NCBI GenBank assembly: GCA_028583415.1
Contig: CM053266.1
Location: forward strand, 29,512,942-29,576,941
Direction: 5' to 3'
From: Protea cynaroides
Lineage: Eukaryota > Streptophyta > Magnoliopsida > Proteales > Proteaceae
DNA length: 64,000 nt
Part shown: positions 60,001-64,000 of the stretch, piece by piece
How positions within the stretch are numbered: position 1 is the stretch's first letter
Layout of the letters: every line of letters begins with the position of its first letter
Notes under the pieces: model-generated
What the model was told of the DNA's origin: nothing
The model's input: the letters and a program-made list of their open reading frames with translations, nothing else
The model's database searches: none
Made by a program: the position numbers and the translations under genes

Positions 60001-61443
60001 AAACCCGAATTGATGGATATAAAACTGATGCCAATTGCTCTGATACCATGTGACAGAATCAGAACAAAGAAACCAGTATCCAAGTAATGTAGAAGAACAA
60101 GATGGGAAGAAGAAGAAGACAATAAGAATATAGAAGAAGAGAGCAACCAGTAGGAAGAGAACATAACCCTACCGGATGCTACAACAGTGTATAGATAATA
60201 TGAAAAGCATGTCTAATTACAATAAAGACCTAGCTTATGTTTATTTACACATAAGCCCCTGAAATAAGAAATATCATAACAAAACATCACCTTCCTGCGG
60301 TTTTACCTATTTATAGCTGCCACATAGGCTCCACAGTAAAACTATTAAATAAGAATGTAAACACCAAAAAGGACAAATGCCAAAGCGTAGTTCTGTCAAG
60401 AGAGGGCTCTCTTGACAGTCTACCTAGTTGCTACTTGGCAGGATGATGTGGCAATTATGATTGTTGGGTAGATGGGACATGGTTTCGATTGGCTACTTGC
60501 TGAATTTCAAAGTCAAATTCAATCATGTATCACCTGTGTAGTGGCATGCATTCTTGTAATCTTGTTGGCAAGCACATTCTTGTTAGTCCTGGATTTTCAA
60601 ACCTTTATTTTGCCACATGGCCAATTCTTTTTGGGCTGAAACTTGACATGTGAGCAGGGAACCTTGAGGTATAAATGTGCAGAAAATTTGGGTCCCATCC
60701 ATCATGCCACGTGGCAGATATAGCCATAGTTATCATGGGGACACGGCTGCCCAAGGCTTTTGAGGGTTGCTGGATGCCCAAGGTGCCCTAGTTTCCAAGG
60801 TGCTTGTCAAGCCTCTGGCAAAGATTAATTACTTATCTAAAGGGGGAAGGCTCATCCTAATTAATGTAGCCATGGAAAATATACCTATATACTCTTGTTA
60901 ATATCGTTCTGGTAGGGGCACCTAATGCCAGACCTTCCTATATCTAGCGTTTGTATTTGATCAAAAGAGTTTCAGCTAATAAACTTAGCTAGCGTGTAAT
61001 ATTTTGTTACAATATTATAAGGTACAAGATAATATACTGGTCTTTTGTCCTATGATCAATGTATTTGCTTTGTACTTGGCTAAATCTCAAATCCTAAATT
61101 GGACCTAGAAGAGAGGTTGGCTTCCTTATTTCTTCTTTGCCTTAGCTGCTGGTCCTACAACAGTGGCTTGGTTTCAATAATTGTGCTTTTATTTGCTAAT
61201 AGACATCCCCTTGCCTTATTGATTTGCATCAGATATATGTTCCAACAAATCCTCGTGGTGCTGAGTTATTGCCTCCTGGGATTGTTGTGTCTGAGTCAGA
61301 TTTCTATTTGCGAAGATTATGGGGAGATCCCAATGAGGTACAATTACTTTCCCAGCAAACCAATTTTCCTCAAGTTGCAAGTGCACATCTTAGTGTTTCT
61401 ATGTATGCCTGAAGGGGATATGGTTGAGTAGTTTTTTCTTCTT

Positions 61444-61474
<31 letters not shown>

Positions 61475-62742
61475 GGGGGGAATATAAGATAAGGGGGGTG
61501 GTGGTGGTGTGTGGTGTGTGGTTGGGGCTGTGAATGATTTCAATTCTATTTTTATTTTTCTTCCCTCTCCCCTCCTTGCTTTTTCTGTCCTTTCTTTTAA
61601 AATGTGGCATGCATGGATCTGTGGTCAAGCAGAGGTAAATGGTTGCAAGCAAGAACTGGGAGGTTTTATCTTTGAGTCTTAAATTTATTATTGTTGCATG
61701 AATTTTCTCAGTGATGCCCATCTTCATATGATTGACGGTCTTAAACCTGCAGGACCTGAAAAGTAAGCCAAAGTACTTAGTGACATTCACAGTTGGATTT
61801 GATCAGAGTAATAACATTGATGCAGTTGTTAAAAAGGTTATATGGATTCTCCATATTGGCATGTTTAATGTTGTTTATTGCGTGTTGTTTATTGCATGTT
61901 GTACTGAGGTTTGTGCTTTTACCTTCCCTCGTAGTTTTCTGAAGATTTTACGATTTTGCTTTTTCACTATGATGGTCGGACAAGTGAATGGGATCAGTAT
62001 GAGTGGTCAAAGCGTGCTATTCATGTGAGCATAAGGAAGCAGACAAAATGGTATTATTTTTTTTTTTTATTTTATGATTTGACAATTCTTGATTTCATTT
62101 CTACAGAGCATTCTCATTCTCTCTTTCTCTCTCTGCAGCTTTTTTATTTTTTATTTTTTTTATTTTTTTGTGTGTGTGTTGGGGGGGGGGGGGGGGGTGG
62201 TGGTTCTAGACTTATGTGCAACAATTTTGTGCAACTTACTTTAACTTATCACATCTTTTTTTAGGTGGTATGCAAAACGATTTTTGCATCCAGATGTAGT
62301 GGCAGCTTATGATTACATTTTTATCTGGGATGAAGACCTTGGTGTTGAGCACTTCAATGCAGAGAAGTGAGTGCTTTATATTTCTTATTAGTGAAAGCTC
62401 CATGCAAATTGAATCAATAGTATCTCTATGCATGGTTAATGTTTATACTTTTGCAACTGTACCAGGTACCTTGAATTGGTAAAGAAACATGGCCTGGAGA
62501 TCTCTCAACCTGGACTTGAGCCTAATAATGGACTTACTTGGGAGATGACTAAGAGGAGGGGTAACAGTGATGTTCACAAGTAGGATTTCCAAGTCAATGT
62601 CTTTTTTCCTTCAAATTTGTTATTTTTTATGAATATTTCTCTACCATCTGTAGTAGTAAATGGGAAGCATCTTGACTATATGCAGGGATACATTAGAGAA
62701 ACCGGGCTGGTGTAGTGACCCTCATCTTCCTCCATGTGCAGC
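57057..62742 (+). CDS. DUF707 family protein, 3' end missing
   Basis: Nine coding exons are visible: 57057-57076, 57455-57566, 57667-57792, 61233-61337, 61753-61836, 61935-62050, 62265-62366, 62466-62579 and 62686-62742. All have GT..AG borders and matching phases, giving 278 residues plus two bases of the next codon. After a short basic start, residues ~18-38 are a signal anchor. Then come YVPTNPRGAELLPPGIV, DLYLRRLWG-like DFYLRRLWG, KYLVTFTVG, FHYDGRTSEWD, and the acidic WDEDLGVEHF (209-218), the hallmarks of plant DUF707 proteins (labelled 'lysine ketoglutarate reductase trans-splicing related' in Arabidopsis). They look like Golgi/secretory glycosyltransferase-type proteins, but no reaction is established. 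The family continues well past residue 278, so at least one more exon should follow the intron that starts at 62743 and holds a pararetrovirus fragment. Intron 3 is 3.4 kb and transposon-rich. Confidence 0.88.
59585..59745 (+). pseudogene. Copia pol C-terminus and polypurine tract fragment
   Basis: One frame reads like the last residues of copia RNase H (NQLGDMLTKVLF motif, then a short helix). It ends with the characteristic agcttgagggggaatg, i.e. stop codon plus polypurine tract, just before an LTR-like tgtgatga start near 59740. It lies in intron 3 of the DUF707 gene. Confidence 0.7.
59746..60420 (-). mobile_element. Copia-like LTR/primer-site fragment, reverse orientation
   Basis: gctctgatacca at about 60037-60048 is the reverse complement of the initiator-Met primer site, directly followed by tgtgacagaatcagaac, which would be the inner edge of an LTR in minus orientation. 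An LTR-like body continues to about 60355. It faces opposite to the copia fragment at 59585-59745, so two copia remnants are joined here. Borders are uncertain; a diverged dispersed repeat (cttgacagtctacctagtt) follows at about 60411. Confidence 0.5.
61454..61480 (+). repeat. Homopolymer of 27 G in intron 4
   Basis: A T run (about 61442-61453) passes directly into 27 consecutive G, then a gggggtggtggtggtgtgtggtg block. On the sense strand this could form G-quadruplexes. A second run of 17 G lies at 62181-62197 in intron 6. The length is prone to sequencing error. Confidence 0.85.
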
Positions 62743-62746
62743 GTAT

Positions 62747-62748
<2 letters not shown>

Positions 62749-62824
<76 letters not shown>
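62749..62824. repeat. (TC)n(TA)n compound microsatellite
   Basis: TC dinucleotides (62749-62790) change to TA dinucleotides (62791-62824) six bases into the intron after exon 9. The pararetrovirus reading frame begins immediately to the right. Confidence 0.95.
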
Positions 62825-62825
<1 letters not shown>

Positions 62826-64000
62826 CAAATTGTCAAAGAAATTCCTTGCCTCCACTTGGCAAATCCTAATTTACCAAAAATAGTAGAAACCGATGCCTCA
62901 AATTTAGGATATGGGGGCATACTCAAACAAGTTTTAGATAAACAAGAACAATTGGTACAATTTACCTCTGGTATTTGGAACCCAGTCCAACAAAATTATA
63001 ATACAATCAAAAAAGAAATTTTATCCATTGTACTTTGCATTCAAAAATTTCAAAGTGATTTACTCAATAAAAGATTTTTTGTTAGAGTCTATTGAAGTGC
63101 CGCCAAACATGTTTTACAAAATGATGTTCAAAATATTGCATCAAAACAAATTTTTGCACGATGGTAAGCATTATTATCAAATTTTGATTTTGACATTTCA
63201 TACATCAAAAGGAATCAAATTTCATCCCTGATTTCTTAACTCTTGAATTCCTTCAGGAATCTAGTCCAAAAGAAATCTCGGCCATCATGGCTCCTCCAAA
63301 AGAGTCTCTAAATCAAAATCTAGCTATGCCAAACCTTCTCAAGCTTCAACTTCAATCATCCAACCAGGTACTCAGTTTAACCAAATTGTTGTTTAGAGTT
63401 CCAGTCAAATTGTTCCTGACACAGGGATGACCCATTCTATTACTAAATCGGTCAATAAACCCCTTCAAAATACTTCCCCAAAATTATCGGCAAATCGACC
63501 CCAATATTTTACAAAAGATCCTTGTGAGGAATGGATGAACCTCAAGTCCGAGGATGTGATAATCCTCTTCAAATTGCTCAAAAATATTTTTGGAAAGATT
63601 GGCATTTCTACAACCAATCTCCTTCAAAAACTCAAGAGTTCTATGAGTTTATACTCATTGATACCGATTCCATCACTATCAAACAACATTTTGACAAAAT
63701 CAAACCTGGATTAGTAACATATTCAACTGTTATCATCCGCAAAATTATCACCATTGAAGAATGGTCTCAACATCCTTTGACTCCAAAATCATTCTCTCAA
63801 ACTTATCAACCATCAACATATCACTATTTTGATTATATTGATGCTTGGCATCGAACATTTTTATATCAAAATTCTACAAATCAACATTCATGGTTCTTCT
63901 CTTTCGACCATAAATTTCACAGCAAATTACCAGTCTGGTTTTCTTTATGGTGGAACATTTTTGGTCCCATTATTAAAATCTTGCCGGAACAACTTCAAAG
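62825..64000 (+). mobile_element. Endogenous pararetrovirus (Caulimoviridae-like) polymerase fragment
   Basis: From the first base after the TA repeat a frame enters the connection/RNase H part of a reverse transcriptase polyprotein: an ETDAS active-site aspartate near 62890, GYGG, then a KEIL-type helix with the catalytic glutamate. A stop ends it at 63093-63095. Related sequence continues in a shifted frame at about 63092-63240 with further stops. A third section at 63270-64000, split by at least one more frame change near 63715, resembles the region after RNase H in florendovirus/petuvirus-type polyproteins. No integrase zinc finger is seen, unlike Ty3/gypsy. The fragment lacks the movement, coat, protease and most RT domains within this window. 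It is 5'-truncated at the microsatellite, broken by several stops and frameshifts, and runs off the window end, so it is an inactive relic. Confidence 0.75.

Noticed and set aside
61344..61790. A 148-codon minus-strand frame
   Set aside because: It is antisense to DUF707 exons 4-5 and reads the poly-G run as a proline string.
62825..64000. Ty3/gypsy element as the source of the RNase H segment
   Set aside because: More than 900 bp after RNase H show no integrase zinc finger or catalytic core, and the RNase H style fits pararetroviruses better. Not fully excluded because the window ends.

Overview
This window looks like nuclear DNA of a flowering plant, most likely a dicot. It is AT-rich, gene-sparse and full of transposons. 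The genes have many introns with plant-like GT..AG borders, and the repeats are plant types: Ty1/copia and Ogre/Tat-type Ty3/gypsy LTRs, hAT-like elements, Mutator-type MITEs, tRNA-derived SINEs, a LINE RNase H tail and an endogenous pararetrovirus fragment. The species cannot be named from sequence alone.

Three host genes can be modelled, all on the + strand. (1) A seven-exon LOG-type cytokinin-activating phosphoribohydrolase (CDS 23972-28194, 218 aa). (2) A three-exon, 930-residue type II membrane protein with two glycosyltransferase-2-like domains (CDS 45375-50026). (3) A DUF707-family gene whose first nine coding exons lie at 57057-62742 and whose 3' end lies beyond the window or is lost. 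They are unrelated neighbours, not an operon or cluster.

Layout. 1-6.6 kb: an exon of a DUF7745/plant-mobile-domain-like gene, a 117-bp tandem array, an Ogre/Tat-like LTR region and a decayed LINE RNase H. 6.6-11.5 kb: a hAT-like element in a TA microsatellite, unassigned AT-rich DNA, then a long-TIR element carrying a retroposed histone-fold (DPB3/NF-YC-like) pseudogene. 11.8-17.05 kb: a complete copia insertion (5-bp TSD, two LTRs) that lacks integrase, RT and RNase H and is split by a 2.3-kb gypsy solo LTR with its own 5-bp TSD. 17.1-23.8 kb: duplicated LTR-like sequence, a Mutator MITE and microsatellites. 23.8-28.5 kb: LOG. 31.1-33.1 kb: two nested long-TIR elements, the inner one carrying the first exon of an SMP-30/strictosidine-synthase-like gene. 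34-41.7 kb: a long hairpin, a SINE, interleaved AT-rich inverted repeats, and a hAT-like element with a 505-bp solo LTR inside it. 44-50 kb: the glycosyltransferase gene, with a TRIM-like element and a tRNA-derived SINE in its introns. 50.1-54.9 kb: nested long-TIR elements plus a tandem duplication that preserves the empty insertion site. 55.4-64 kb: the DUF707 gene, with a pararetrovirus fragment starting exactly at a TC/TA microsatellite in its last visible intron.

The strongest unusual signal is the set of non-autonomous, gene-fragment-bearing elements with long inverted termini (10.0-11.5, 31.1-33.1 and 51.0-53.9 kb). Several have 9-bp target duplications, which points to Mutator-type (Pack-MULE-like) transposition. 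They are nested in each other twice, and one insertion can be proved by an empty site within the window.
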